From assembly GCF_016919445.1 (NCBI RefSeq), contig NZ_CP070356.1:5645502-5709501 (forward strand): DNA of 64,000 nt. Reading direction: 5' to 3'. The notes under the pieces are model-generated. The model did not search any database. It saw only the letters and a program-made list of their open reading frames with translations, and was not told where the DNA came from. The position numbers were made by a program, and so were the translations under genes. This stretch comes from Pseudomonas sp. PDNC002 (GTDB lineage: Bacteria > Pseudomonadota > Gammaproteobacteria > Pseudomonadales > Pseudomonadaceae). This document shows, in pieces, positions 33,371 to 42,038 of the stretch; within the stretch, counting starts at the first letter, position 1, and every line of letters begins with the position of its first letter.

Positions 33371-34363
33371 TCAGTCCTGTTGCAGCAACCAGCGGCAGTA
33401 GCGCTCCACGCCCTCTTCCACGCCCATCATCGGCGTGCGGTAACCCGCCTCGCGCAGGAAAGCGATGTCGGCGCAGGTGTAGCACTGGTACTTGCCACGC
33501 AGCTCGTCCGGGAACTCGGTGTATTCCAGCAAGCCGGCGCGGATCGCCGCGTCCAGGGTCAGCGGTTGCTGGTCCTGTTGCGCGCGCAGGGTATTGATCA
33601 CCGCCAGCGCCACGTCGTTGAACGGCTGGGCGCGGCCGCTGCCGAGGTTGAAGATGCCGCTGCGCTCGGGGTTGTCGAGGAAGTACAGGTTGACCTTCGC
33701 GACATCCTCCACTGACACGAAATCGCGCAGGTGCCCACCGGCCGGGTAGTCGCCGTACTCGCCGAAGAGTTTCACCTTGCCCGTCTCGCGGAACTGATTG
33801 AAGCAGTGGAAGGCCACCGAGGCCATGCGTCCCTTGTGCTGCTCCCGCGGACCGTAGACGTTGAAGTAGCGGAAGCCGGCGACCTGGCTGCGTGCTGCAG
33901 GCAGCACCTTGCGCACCCGCTGGTCGAAGAGGAATTTCGAATAGCCGTAGACGTTCAGCGGCCGCTCGCAGGAGCGCATCTCGCGAAACTCCTGGCCGCC
34001 ACCATAGACCGCCGCCGACGAGGCGTAGAGGAACGGCACGCCCAGCGACAGACTGGCGTCCAGCAACTCGCAGCTGTAGCGGTAGTTGTTGTCCATCATG
34101 TAGCGCCCGTCGCGCTCCATGGTGCTGGAGCAGGCGCCCTGGTGGAGCAGCGCGCGCACCACGCCGAAGTCGCCGCGGGCATAACGCGCAATGAAATCGC
34201 GCTTGTCGAGGTAATCGCTGATGTCGCAGTCGGCAAGATTGGCGAACTTGTCGCCATCGGTCAGATCGTCGACCGCAATGATGTCTGTCTCGTCGCGCGC
34301 GTTCAGCGCCTTGACGAGGTTGCTGCCGATGAAGCCGGCGGCGCCAGTGACAATGATGCTCAT
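33371..34363 (-). CDS. hldD: ADP-L-glycero-D-manno-heptose 6-epimerase
   Basis: The 330-residue product is a short-chain-type epimerase: [21 protein letters not shown] is the NADP-binding loop, [10 protein letters not shown] and YGYSKFLFD supply the catalytic Ser and Tyr/Lys. [24 protein letters not shown] is the HldD (RfaD) signature. It converts ADP-D-glycero-manno-heptose to the L-glycero form for the LPS inner core, in the cytoplasm. A palindrome related to a MarR operator lies 79-92 bases upstream of its start (34442-34455). Its neighbours, a Rdx protein and plpD, are in the same order in P. aeruginosa. Confidence 0.95.
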   Translation of the reverse strand: MSIIVTGAAGFIGSNLVKALNARDETDIIAVDDLTDGDKFANLADCDISDYLDKRDFIARYARGDFGVVRALLHQGACSSTMERDGRYMMDNNYRYSCELLDASLSLGVPFLYASSAAVYGGGQEFREMRSCERPLNVYGYSKFLFDQRVRKVLPAARSQVAGFRYFNVYGPREQHKGRMASVAFHCFNQFRETGKVKLFGEYGDYPAGGHLRDFVSVEDVAKVNLYFLDNPERSGIFNLGSGRAQPFNDVALAVINTLRAQQDQQPLTLDAAIRAGLLEYTEFPDELRGKYQCYTCADIAFLREAGYRTPMMGVEEGVERYCRWLLQQD

Positions 34364-34441
34364 GAGGGCACCTCCTGCGGAGAATGGGTACCCTCAGACT
34401 AAAAGTGGTGCCGGCTTGGCCCGTTGACATGAAGCAAGGAA

Positions 34442-34455
34442 GTTAGCCAGCTAAC
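34442..34455. promoter_or_regulatory. Palindrome shared with the marR promoter, upstream of hldD
   Basis: GTTAGCCAGCTAAC has 6-base inverted arms around CA. Its 12-base core TTAGCCAGCTAA is identical to a site upstream of the marR gene at 40044-40478. It lies in the intergenic region upstream of hldD. Confidence 0.5.
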
Positions 34456-34486
34456 GAAACTATCCGCCGCCTGGTACAGCCAGGTT

Positions 34487-34771
34487 TCAGCTACGGTCGT
34501 TGTGCCCCAGGTCGCGTTGCGGATCGATGCGGTCGCGGACCCGCTGCTTGAGCACCTTGGCCTCGGGGAAACCGCCGTCGGCCTTGCGCTCCCAGATCTG
34601 CTCGCCATCGCAGGTGATCTGGAAGACTCCCCCGGTGCCCGGCACCAGGCTGACCTTGCCCAGGTCGTCGCCAAAGGTGCTCAGCAGTTCCTGGGCCAGC
34701 CAGGCGGCGCGCAGCAGCCACTGGCACTGGGTGCAATAGGTGATGACGATTTCGGCTTTGGCTTCGGACAT
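34487..34771 (-). CDS. SelW/Rdx-family redox protein (CxxC form)
   Basis: The 94-residue product starts with a strand leading directly into Cys13-x-x-Cys16 (ITYCTQCQWLLRAAWLAQELL). It then has GGVFQITCDGEQIWERKADGGFPEAKVLKQRVRD, the Rdx/SelT-SelW-SelH pattern. In selenoproteins the second position of the CxxC is selenocysteine; here both are cysteine. Members have a thioredoxin-like fold and bind thiols or 14-3-3 proteins in animals, and bacterial roles are not known. It is divergent from plpD. Confidence 0.88.
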   Translation of the reverse strand: MSEAKAEIVITYCTQCQWLLRAAWLAQELLSTFGDDLGKVSLVPGTGGVFQITCDGEQIWERKADGGFPEAKVLKQRVRDRIDPQRDLGHNDRS

Positions 34772-34841
34772 GAATCAGACTCTGCTGTAGGACGCAATCC
34801 TATAATACCGCTCTGAAACGCCCTACCGGACTCTTCTCTTC

Positions 34842-37046
34842 ATGCGCCGACTGCTGTTCGCCCTCCTCCTCCTCCTTCCCCTCGGCACCCTGGCGGCGAA
34901 CACTCCGCCGAAGATCGGCCTGGTCCTTTCCGGCGGCGCGGCGCGAGGGCTGGCACACATCGGCGTGCTCAAGGCGCTGGACGAACAGGGTATTCATGTC
35001 GACGCCATCGCCGGCACCAGCATGGGCGCGGTGATCGGCGGGCTCTATGCGGCCGGCTACACGCCCGCGGAGCTGGAACAACTGGCCCTGGGACTGGACT
35101 GGAAGGAAGCGCTGTCCGACTCGCCGCCGCGGGTGGATGTGCCATTCCGCCGCAAACAGGACGACCGCGACTTCCTGGTGAAGCAGAAACTCAGCTTCCG
35201 CGACGACGGTACCCTCGGCCTACCGCTTGGGGCGATCCAGGGGCAGAACCTGTCGATGCTGCTGGAGAGCCTGTTGGTGCACACCAGCGATACCCGCGAC
35301 TTCGACCAATTGGCGATCCCGTTCCGTGCGGTGGCCACCGACATATCCACCGGCGAGAAAGTCGTGTTCAGCAAGGGCCACCTGCCCCAGGCGATCCGCG
35401 CCAGCATGTCGATCCCGGCGGTGTTCGCGCCGGTGGAGGTCAACGGCAAGCTGCTGGTGGACGGCGGCATGATCGACAACATCCCGGTAGACGTGGCGCG
35501 GCAGATGGGCGTCGACGTGGTGATCGTCGTCGACATCGGCAACCCGCTGCTCGACCGCAAGCAGTTGACCACCGTGGTGGACATGCTCAACCAGTCCGTC
35601 ACCCTGATGACCCGCAAGAATTCCGAGGCGCAACTGGCCACGCTGAAGTCCAGCGACATCCTCGTGCAACCGCCGCTCAGCGGCTATAGCTCCACCGATT
35701 TCGGCCGCGTATCGCAGCTGATCGACGCCGGTTATCGCGCCACCAGTATCCTCGCCCCGCGGCTGACCACGCTGCGCAAACCGGCCGATAGCCAGACCGT
35801 CGCGCTGGGCGAAGCGCGCACCCTGGGCGAACGGCAGCCGGTGATCGATCGCATCGAGGTGGAGAACAATTCCAAGGTCAGCGACGACGTCATCCTCCAC
35901 TACATCCGCCAGCCCCTGGGCGAGCGCCTGGACCTGGAGCGCCTGCAGCGCGACATGAGCACGCTCTATGGCCTGGACTACTTCGACCAGGTGCAGTACC
36001 GCGTGGTGCACAGCAAGCAAGGCAAGGATGGCAAGGCCGGCAACGCGCTGGTCATCCACGCCTATGGCAAGCGTGGCGGCACCGACTACCTGCGCCTGGG
36101 CCTGAACCTCTCGGACGACCTGAGTGGCGACAGCACCTTCAACGTCGGCGGCAGCTACCGCATGAACGGCATCAACCGCCTCGGCGCGGAATGGCTGACG
36201 CGCTTGCAGATCGGCGACCAGCAGGAAATCTACAGCGAGTTCTACCAGCCGCTGGATGTGGGCTCGCGCTACTTCGTCGCGCCCTACCTGTTCAACGAGG
36301 CGCAGAACGTCGAGGCCACCGACAACGACGACCCCATCGCCGAGTACCGCCTGGAGCGCTACGGCTACGGGCTGAACCTGGGCCGGCAGATCGCCAACAA
36401 CGGTGAAATCCGCCTCGGCGTGGCGCAGGCCTTCGGCAAGGCGGACGTCCGGGTCGGCGAGCAGGACCTGCCCAACTACCACTTCAACGAAGGCTACGCG
36501 GAGCTGAAATACTCCTTCGACACCATGGACAACGTGGACTTCCCCCGCGAAGGCGAGGACATCCAGACCTCCTACCGCGAGCACACGCCGTCACTGGGCG
36601 ACGACGATCGCTACCGGCAGTGGGACATCCGCCTGGACAAGGCACTGAGCAGCGGACCGAACACCTGGGTCCTGGGCGGTGGATACGGCCGCACGCTCGA
36701 TGACGCCGACGTGGTGGTGTCCAGCTTCCTGCTTGGCGGCGCCCGGCAACTCTCCGGCTATCGCCAGGACGCCATCGCAGGGCAGAACTACAGCCTGGGG
36801 CGGGTCATCTACTACCGGCGCATGACGGAGCGCTCGTTCCTGCCATTGGACTTCCCCTTCTACCTGGGCGGCAGCCTGGAACGCGGTCGGGTGTGGAACA
36901 ACGACAACAGCTACGACACCGGCTACATCAACGCCGGCAGCATCCTGATGGGCTTCGAGACACCGCTGGGTCCGCTGTCCTTCAGCTACGGCCTGAACGA
37001 CGCCGACGAGCACGCCATGTACATCAACCTGGGGCGGAATTTCTGA
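34842..37046 (+). CDS. plpD: Patatin-like phospholipase autotransporter PlpD (type Vd secretion)
   Basis: The 734-residue precursor starts with a signal peptide (cleavage after LAA, about residue 19). A patatin domain follows with the oxyanion loop SGGAARGLAH, nucleophile Ser60 (GTSMG) and Asp207 (VDGGMID), the Ser-Asp dyad positions of P. aeruginosa PlpD. Then come a POTRA domain (about 340-410) and a 16-strand Omp85-like barrel ending YINLGRNF. The lipase is exported through its own barrel and acts on phospholipids at the cell surface or after release. A TATAAT at 34801-34806 is the likely -10 of its promoter. Confidence 0.94.
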   Translation: MRRLLFALLLLLPLGTLAANTPPKIGLVLSGGAARGLAHIGVLKALDEQGIHVDAIAGTSMGAVIGGLYAAGYTPAELEQLALGLDWKEALSDSPPRVDVPFRRKQDDRDFLVKQKLSFRDDGTLGLPLGAIQGQNLSMLLESLLVHTSDTRDFDQLAIPFRAVATDISTGEKVVFSKGHLPQAIRASMSIPAVFAPVEVNGKLLVDGGMIDNIPVDVARQMGVDVVIVVDIGNPLLDRKQLTTVVDMLNQSVTLMTRKNSEAQLATLKSSDILVQPPLSGYSSTDFGRVSQLIDAGYRATSILAPRLTTLRKPADSQTVALGEARTLGERQPVIDRIEVENNSKVSDDVILHYIRQPLGERLDLERLQRDMSTLYGLDYFDQVQYRVVHSKQGKDGKAGNALVIHAYGKRGGTDYLRLGLNLSDDLSGDSTFNVGGSYRMNGINRLGAEWLTRLQIGDQQEIYSEFYQPLDVGSRYFVAPYLFNEAQNVEATDNDDPIAEYRLERYGYGLNLGRQIANNGEIRLGVAQAFGKADVRVGEQDLPNYHFNEGYAELKYSFDTMDNVDFPREGEDIQTSYREHTPSLGDDDRYRQWDIRLDKALSSGPNTWVLGGGYGRTLDDADVVVSSFLLGGARQLSGYRQDAIAGQNYSLGRVIYYRRMTERSFLPLDFPFYLGGSLERGRVWNNDNSYDTGYINAGSILMGFETPLGPLSFSYGLNDADEHAMYINLGRNF

Positions 37047-37200
37047 GGCATCGCTGGGTAGCTTTCCGGTAGGAGCGGATGCCTCTGGGAGCACGGCGGC
37101 GCCCGTGCGGCGTGTGGCAGCGGTTGGGTGGGTGCTCCGTGGGGGGATTTCGCGGACAAGGTCCGCTCCTATAGAGCGTGCAGCCTGGACCGCACGTTTT
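37047..37200. repeat. REP pair after plpD
   Basis: GTAGGAGCGGATGCC near 37070 and the inverse CGCGGACAAGGTCCGCTCCTA near 37151-37171 flank about 80 bases without coding features. It precedes the 40-base array. Confidence 0.7.
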
Positions 37201-37435
37201 TTGTAGGAGCGGAGCCTCTCCGCGACGGGCCGCGCGGCTTTTGTAGGAGCGGAGCCTCTCCGCGATGGACCGCGCGGCTTTTGTAGGAGCGGAGCCTCTC
37301 CGCGACGGACCGAGCGGTTTTTGTAGGAGCGGAGCCTCTCCGCGATGGACCGCGCGGCTTTTGTAGGAGCGGAGCCTCTCCGCGACGGACCGAGCGGCTT
37401 TTGTAGGAGCGGAGCCTCTCCGCGACGGGCCGGCA
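37201..37435. repeat. Six-copy 40-bp tandem array of a REP hairpin
   Basis: Units start at 37201, 37241, 37281, 37321, 37361 and 37401, exactly 40 bases apart. Each begins TTGTAGGAGCGGAGCCTCTC, then CGCGACGG(G/A)CCG(C/A)GCGGC(T)TT, with one or two substitutions between copies; the last is slightly truncated. Inside every unit GCGGAG-CCT-CTCCGC forms a perfect 6-base hairpin. The array lies between plpD and the convergent FimV-like gene. Confidence 0.95.
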
Positions 37436-37465
37436 TGGCCCGCATCCAGCGATTACCGCGCCCAT

Positions 37466-37495
37466 GAAAAAGCCCGGCAGGTGCCGGGCTTTTTC
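37466..37495. terminator. Bidirectional terminator between plpD and fimV-like gene
   Basis: AAAAAGCCCGGCA, a GG loop, then TGCCGGGCTTTTT form a perfect stem with A- and T-tracts on either side, between two convergent genes. Confidence 0.9.
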
Positions 37496-37509
37496 ATTCA
37501 GACAATGGA

Positions 37510-39750
37510 TCAGGCAATCAGCGCCAGCAACTCGCGGGCTTCGGCCTTGGCCTTGGAGTCGCCGTTCTCGATGACCTGCTTGAGAATGCGATAGGCCTCC
37601 TCCAGGTTGCCCTGGTCGATGCAGGCGCGGGCGCGGTCGAGGCTGGCCAGCAGCTCGTCGTGCTCGCTGCCCAGATCGTCCGGCAGCTCGAAGCTCAGGT
37701 CATCGTCCACCGCCTGCGCCTTGCGGCCCTGGCCAAACATCTCGCCATGCTCGCCCAGGTCCAGCTCGGTGATTTCCGGCAGCTCGTGCAGGTTGCTGCG
37801 GAAATCCGTCGGCACGCCCTGCTCGACCTTGGCCGCGACCTTGCCCTGCTTGGGCGACTCGAAGGGGTTGTCGAGCTTGTCCCAATCCAGATCCAGCGAA
37901 AGATCGCTGAGGTTCATCGCGAAATCGGCCTGGTCGTCAGCTGCAGAAGCCTGCGGAGCGGCGGCCGGTACCGGCTCGGCGACATCGCCCAGTTCCAGGT
38001 CGTCCCAATCGGTGAGGGTCTCGCCAGTGGGGCCCTGCAGTTCGTCCTCGGGACGAGCCAGCATGGCCGGATAGCGGGACTTCAACTGGTCGATCTGCTT
38101 CTGGTCGCCACCGATGGCCACCAGGCTGCGCTCTTCCTCGTGGAAACCGATCACATCACCCAGTTCCGCCAGCACCATCAACAGCTTGATCCGCAGCTCG
38201 CGGCGTTGCGGCTCGGCGGCCACGGCCTTGCGCAGCATGTCGCGGGCCTGGTTGAAGCGGCCGTAGGCGATGTAGATATCGGCGCCTTCCAGGCTGTCGG
38301 CGCTGGCGGCAGGCAGGCGAGCGACGCCAGCCTCCGGCGTGGCAATCACCACCGGATGCGGAATCGGTACCGGCGCGACCACTGCGGCAGCCAGCGGCTT
38401 GGCCGGCGGAAGCGGCCTGATCGGTTCGGCGGCAGCAGCCTGGACCGGCGGTTTCTCCACCGGCTTGTCGTTGCGCTTGCGGCGTGCCACGAGCAGACCG
38501 ATGAGCAATGCGCCCAGAGCCCCGGCGCCCAGCCACGGCCAGTAATTGAACCCGGAGTCGGCGGTAGTGGCGGCCGGTTGGGCGGTCGGCGCTTGCTGAA
38601 CGTCCTGTGCCGGCGAGGCTTGCGGCGCGACTGCGGCCGGGGTAGCCGGCGCGGCACCGGTTGCCGTATTGGCGCTGGAAGCATCGGCAGCGGGCGCGGC
38701 GGCCGACGGTGCGTCCTGACGACGGCCCAGCTCAGCCTGCAGGGACTGAACCTGCTGGTCGCGGCTTTGCAGCGCCTGCTGCAGCGACTCCAGCTGTTTC
38801 TGCATGTCGTCCATGCGCTGGTTCAACTGGTCGCGCTGGGCATTGGCGATCAGCAGATCGGCCTCCACCTTCGCCAGGTCGCCCGTGGGCGCCGGCGCGA
38901 TGGCGGCTGAAGCCGGTGCCGAAGCGTTGTCCGGAGCCGACGCTGTGCCAACGGCGCTTTCCGGCGCAGCAGCGGGGACGCTCGCACTTGCCGGCGGCGC
39001 GGCAACTGTCGGTTGGGTGGACGGTGCGCTGGCGGTGCCGGCGAACTGCTGCCCCTGCGGCAGGACCAGCGTCTGGCCAACCTTCAGGCGGTGCGGGTCA
39101 CCATTGACGAATGCCTGCGGATTGAGCGTGACGATGCTGTCCATCAACTGGCTACGGGACGCGCCGGAACCGCTCAAATGCGAGGTGATCTTCCACAGGG
39201 TGTCGTTGCGTACGGTGGTATAGCGACCGTCCCCCGCCGGCAGCGGCGGCTGCGCGGGCGCACTGCGTACCGGCGCCGAGCGGTAGGAGGAGGAACGCAC
39301 TGGCGCGCTTTCGCTGATGCCCACGCTGGCGGCCACGCTGCGGTTGGCGCTGTACTCCGGCGGATCGAGCAGCACGGTGTATTCGCGCAGCAGGCGACCG
39401 TTGGGTCGCTCCACCGCCAGCAGGAAATTCAGGTAGGGCTCGTGAACCGGTTGGGTCGAGACCACCTTGATGTAGCCGCGACCGTTGCGGATCACCGGAG
39501 TGAAACGCAGGTTCTGCAGGAACACGAAGCGATCGACGCCGGCGTTCTCGAAATCGACGGGGTTGGCCAGCTTGGCGACCAATTCGTCGGAGGTCATGTC
39601 GCCCGTCTGGAGCAACGCGATCTCGGCGTCAAGTGGTTGGTTGAGGCCTGAGTGCAGCGTTATTTCCCCCAGGCCGAGGGCATTCGCGTGAGCGGAAACA
39701 AAGACCGAAAGCGCGGCTAGCGTCAGCGGAATTCTATTTATTCGAGCCAT
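37510..39750 (-). CDS. FimV-like peptidoglycan-binding inner membrane protein
   Basis: The 746-residue product has a signal sequence (LSVFVSAHANALGLGEITLHSGLNQPLDAEI, the conserved FimV start) and a LysM domain at about 177-231. A Pro/Ala-rich linker follows, then a coiled coil (about 300-345), one membrane helix (about 415-440, WPWLGAGALGALLIGLLVA) and an acidic cytoplasmic part. The C-terminal TPR (LDRARACIDQGNLEEAYRILKQVIENGD) is diagnostic of FimV/HubP proteins. Classical FimV is longer (about 900 residues) and sits next to leuB/truA, so this is probably the paralogue. Such proteins organise polar complexes and type IV pili. Confidence 0.9.
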   Translation of the reverse strand: MARINRIPLTLAALSVFVSAHANALGLGEITLHSGLNQPLDAEIALLQTGDMTSDELVAKLANPVDFENAGVDRFVFLQNLRFTPVIRNGRGYIKVVSTQPVHEPYLNFLLAVERPNGRLLREYTVLLDPPEYSANRSVAASVGISESAPVRSSSYRSAPVRSAPAQPPLPAGDGRYTTVRNDTLWKITSHLSGSGASRSQLMDSIVTLNPQAFVNGDPHRLKVGQTLVLPQGQQFAGTASAPSTQPTVAAPPASASVPAAAPESAVGTASAPDNASAPASAAIAPAPTGDLAKVEADLLIANAQRDQLNQRMDDMQKQLESLQQALQSRDQQVQSLQAELGRRQDAPSAAAPAADASSANTATGAAPATPAAVAPQASPAQDVQQAPTAQPAATTADSGFNYWPWLGAGALGALLIGLLVARRKRNDKPVEKPPVQAAAAEPIRPLPPAKPLAAAVVAPVPIPHPVVIATPEAGVARLPAASADSLEGADIYIAYGRFNQARDMLRKAVAAEPQRRELRIKLLMVLAELGDVIGFHEEERSLVAIGGDQKQIDQLKSRYPAMLARPEDELQGPTGETLTDWDDLELGDVAEPVPAAAPQASAADDQADFAMNLSDLSLDLDWDKLDNPFESPKQGKVAAKVEQGVPTDFRSNLHELPEITELDLGEHGEMFGQGRKAQAVDDDLSFELPDDLGSEHDELLASLDRARACIDQGNLEEAYRILKQVIENGDSKAKAEARELLALIA

Positions 39751-40043
39751 AACCCCATCCCATTGTCCGGGTCTGCACGCCATTCCCTGACTACTCGAAA
39801 GCAGCAGGCGGAGCCTGTCCATACACTGAACGCCATGCCGGACTGCAGACCGTCACGCACTACCCTCTGTACCTTGCAGAGTACAGGCCGTCTGATATCA
39901 CGGATTAGGTGGTGTGGAGAGATTGGTCAAGATAAATCGTCGAAAAACCGGCGAATGGTTCGGGTATGGGTAGCGAATGGCCGGCGGCCCCACCGGGAAC
40001 CGCCAGAAAAATGGCTACTCTACCGAAAAACGTGACGAAATGC
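39751..40043. other. Intergenic region upstream of fimV-like gene
   Basis: This stretch of 293 bases has no gene. It must contain the promoter of the FimV-like gene and the end of the marR gene. I see no terminator or clear palindrome. The part next to the start is AT-richer (GAATTCTATTTATTCG). Confidence 0.6.
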
Positions 40044-40478
40044 TCAATTTCGCTCGAGATTGCCGAGAATCCGACTGAGCGTTTTCTGACACAGAGCGAT
40101 TTCCTCTTCGGAAATCCCTGCCAGCACTTCGTTGCGCACGGCGGCGGCGATGTTCTCGATATCGGTGATCAGGACATCCGCCTTGGGCGTCAGCGCGATG
40201 CGCTTGGCGCGGCGATCCTCGGCCACTGCCTGGCGGCGGACCAGCCCCTGGGCTTCGAGACCGTCGAGCAGGCGCGCCAGGGTCGGCCCTTCGACACCGA
40301 CCGACTGGGCCAGCTCACGCTGGGTCGGTGCGGCGGAGTGGCGCGCGAGGTGCAGCAGCACCAGCCAGCGCGCCTGGGAAAGCCCGAGATGGCTGAGGCG
40401 GCGGTCGAGTTCAGCTCGCCACGCACGCGAAGCCTGGGCCAGTTGGGTACCGAAGTAGTGCTTATCGTTATCTGACAT
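40044..40478 (-). CDS. MarR-family transcriptional regulator
   Basis: The 144-residue protein is a standard MarR length, with dimerisation helices at both ends. The winged helix shows RELAQSVGVEGPTLARLLDGLEAQGLVRRQA for the recognition region and DRRAKRIALTPKA for the wing. The subgroup resembles SlyA-type regulators (EGPTLARLLDGLE). Start ATG at 40478. The upstream 60-80 bases are AT-rich and hold three overlapping palindromes, including ATTAGCCAGCTAAT at 40541-40554, a likely autoregulatory site. The same core is found upstream of hldD. Confidence 0.93.
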   Translation of the reverse strand: MSDNDKHYFGTQLAQASRAWRAELDRRLSHLGLSQARWLVLLHLARHSAAPTQRELAQSVGVEGPTLARLLDGLEAQGLVRRQAVAEDRRAKRIALTPKADVLITDIENIAAAVRNEVLAGISEEEIALCQKTLSRILGNLERN

Positions 40479-40514
40479 TGCGTCGGGCTTTCTGATGAGA
40501 GAATCGAGGGATGA

Positions 40515-40554
40515 ATCAGCTAAGTTGATTTGACTAATTATTAGCCAGCTAATC
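40515..40554. promoter_or_regulatory. AT-rich operator cluster upstream of marR
   Basis: Three inverted repeats occur in 40 bases: AATCAGCTAAGTTGATT (40515-40531), CTAATTATTAG (40535-40545) and ATTAGCCAGCTAAT (40541-40554). The sequence is far less GC-rich than its surroundings. The TTAGCCAGCTAA core is shared with 34443-34454. Confidence 0.6.
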
Positions 40555-40598
40555 AAGCCCGTACAATGACAGATTGTCGCAGGGTGTGACGCTCTACC

Positions 40599-41615
40599 TC
40601 ACCATTTCGCATATTGGTCTTCGACGAAGCCCCACAGATTGTCGATCCGTACTTCCGCCTGCCCCGCCGGTTTCAGCACGCCGCTGAAGCGCCCGAAGAT
40701 CTGCTTGAAGTTGCTCGCCAGCACGCCGAGGTTCAGCCGTTCCTGGTGCAGGCCGTGGGCTTCGAAGCGCAGATCGACCTGGCCGTCGAAGGAACGGATG
40801 GTCCATGGCTTGAGCGGATGATCGCGGTCGAAGTCGAAGCGCACTGTATCGACCTTCACCAGCCGGCCATCCAGCCAGTAGCAGTTCTCGGTGAAGCTGG
40901 TTTCGTTGACGCCGCACGACAGGTTCAGGCCGATCCGCTGCCCCTGCGCCTCACCGGACAGGCAGGCCCAGTTCCAGAAGGTCTCGCGGCGCATGTAGCC
41001 GGCGGACCAGTCGTGGTGTGCGTAGGCGTCCAGCGCGCGCAGGTCGTAGTTGCCCAGTGCGCTGCGCACCTCGCCCTGGCAGTGCACGCCCGCGACCTTG
41101 CGCGCATAGACCCAGCCGTTGACCGCCGTCGGGGTGCAGATACTCATGGGTTCGAAGGCCGGCTGCTCCTCGCTGAAGCGCGCATCGATGCGCGTGCCGT
41201 CGTCCAGCTCCACCAGCAAGCGTTTCTCCAGTGGCGAGGAGCCATTCTCCAGGCGCAGCAGGTTGCGCCCCTGGCGCAGTTCGCAGACGCCGTCATTGGG
41301 GTTCTGCGAGAAGCTCGAGCCTTTGCCCAGCGGGCATTTGAACTGCCGTTCGATCATCCGCCCGCTCTCGGGGTGGTAGAGGTAGACGAAGCCGATGGAT
41401 AGCAGGCTGAGATCCGCCAGCGCGCAGCCGCCGATCAGCGTCGGGCTGATCAGGCCGAAATACTGGAACTGGTGGAAGCTGCGCCACTTGCTCAGCGCGC
41501 CGAGGCGACGGCCCATGGGCGAGCGGAAGTCGAAATCGCGATGGTTGATCGTTGCCGGAGTGGTGGGAAAGATGCCGTAGTGCGGTTGGCCGTTGGGCTG
41601 GATCAGCTGCTGCAT
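40599..41615 (-). CDS. DUF2804 domain protein
   Basis: The 338-residue product matches the DUF2804 pattern, with the NGQPHYGIFPTTPATINHRDFDFRSPMG start, WRSFHQFQYFGLISPTLIGGCALADL, and a C-terminal WSAGYMRRETFWNWACLSG...GLNLSCGVNETSFTENCYWLDG block. The fold is beta-rich and lipocalin-like. No signal peptide is present and the function is unknown. It lies upstream of and in the same direction as marR, whose promoter is beyond its 3' end. Confidence 0.87.
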   Translation of the reverse strand: MQQLIQPNGQPHYGIFPTTPATINHRDFDFRSPMGRRLGALSKWRSFHQFQYFGLISPTLIGGCALADLSLLSIGFVYLYHPESGRMIERQFKCPLGKGSSFSQNPNDGVCELRQGRNLLRLENGSSPLEKRLLVELDDGTRIDARFSEEQPAFEPMSICTPTAVNGWVYARKVAGVHCQGEVRSALGNYDLRALDAYAHHDWSAGYMRRETFWNWACLSGEAQGQRIGLNLSCGVNETSFTENCYWLDGRLVKVDTVRFDFDRDHPLKPWTIRSFDGQVDLRFEAHGLHQERLNLGVLASNFKQIFGRFSGVLKPAGQAEVRIDNLWGFVEDQYAKW

Positions 41616-41730
41616 GGGCGCGGGCTCGGTGGCGGAGTCCGGCGAATCCTAGCACCGGCCCCACGCACGCCGCAGTCACGCACGGCGCCAGCTCGGGGGA
41701 CGGAATGGGCCATCCTCTCGTCGCCAATGC

Positions 41731-41981
41731 CCCTCACCCTAACCCTCTCCCAGAGGGAGAGGGGACCGTTCGGTGCGGGACGAAACTACGGCCTCAGCCG
41801 GCGCAGCCTGCCCCTCTCCCTGAGGGAGAGGGAGTGTTCGATGCGGGAAGAAACCACGGCCTCAGCCGGCGCAGCCTGCCCCTCCCCCTGAGGGAGAGGG
41901 GCGTTCGGTGCAGGAAAAAACCATGGCTTCAGCCAGCACAATCTGCCCCCTCTCCCTGAGGGAGAGGGTTGGGGTGAGGGG
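41731..41981. repeat. 68-bp tandem array of a CCCTCTCCCT hairpin with inverted ends
   Basis: Hairpins of the form CCCTCTCCCTGAGGGAGAGG begin near 41744, 41812, 41880 and 41948, exactly 68 bases apart. The intervening segments are themselves conserved (CGGTGCGGGA, AAACCACGGCCTCAGCCGGC, GCAGCCTG). The outermost sequences, CCCTCACCCTAACCC at the left and GGGTTGGGGTGAGGG at the right, are inverted copies with one mismatch. The gap 41616-42038 has no gene. The constant spacers exclude a CRISPR. Confidence 0.93.
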
Positions 41982-42038
41982 GAAGCATCGGCATACACGA
42001 CCGCAGGAAACAGGCCAGCGCTTCACGCTCCGGCCCAA

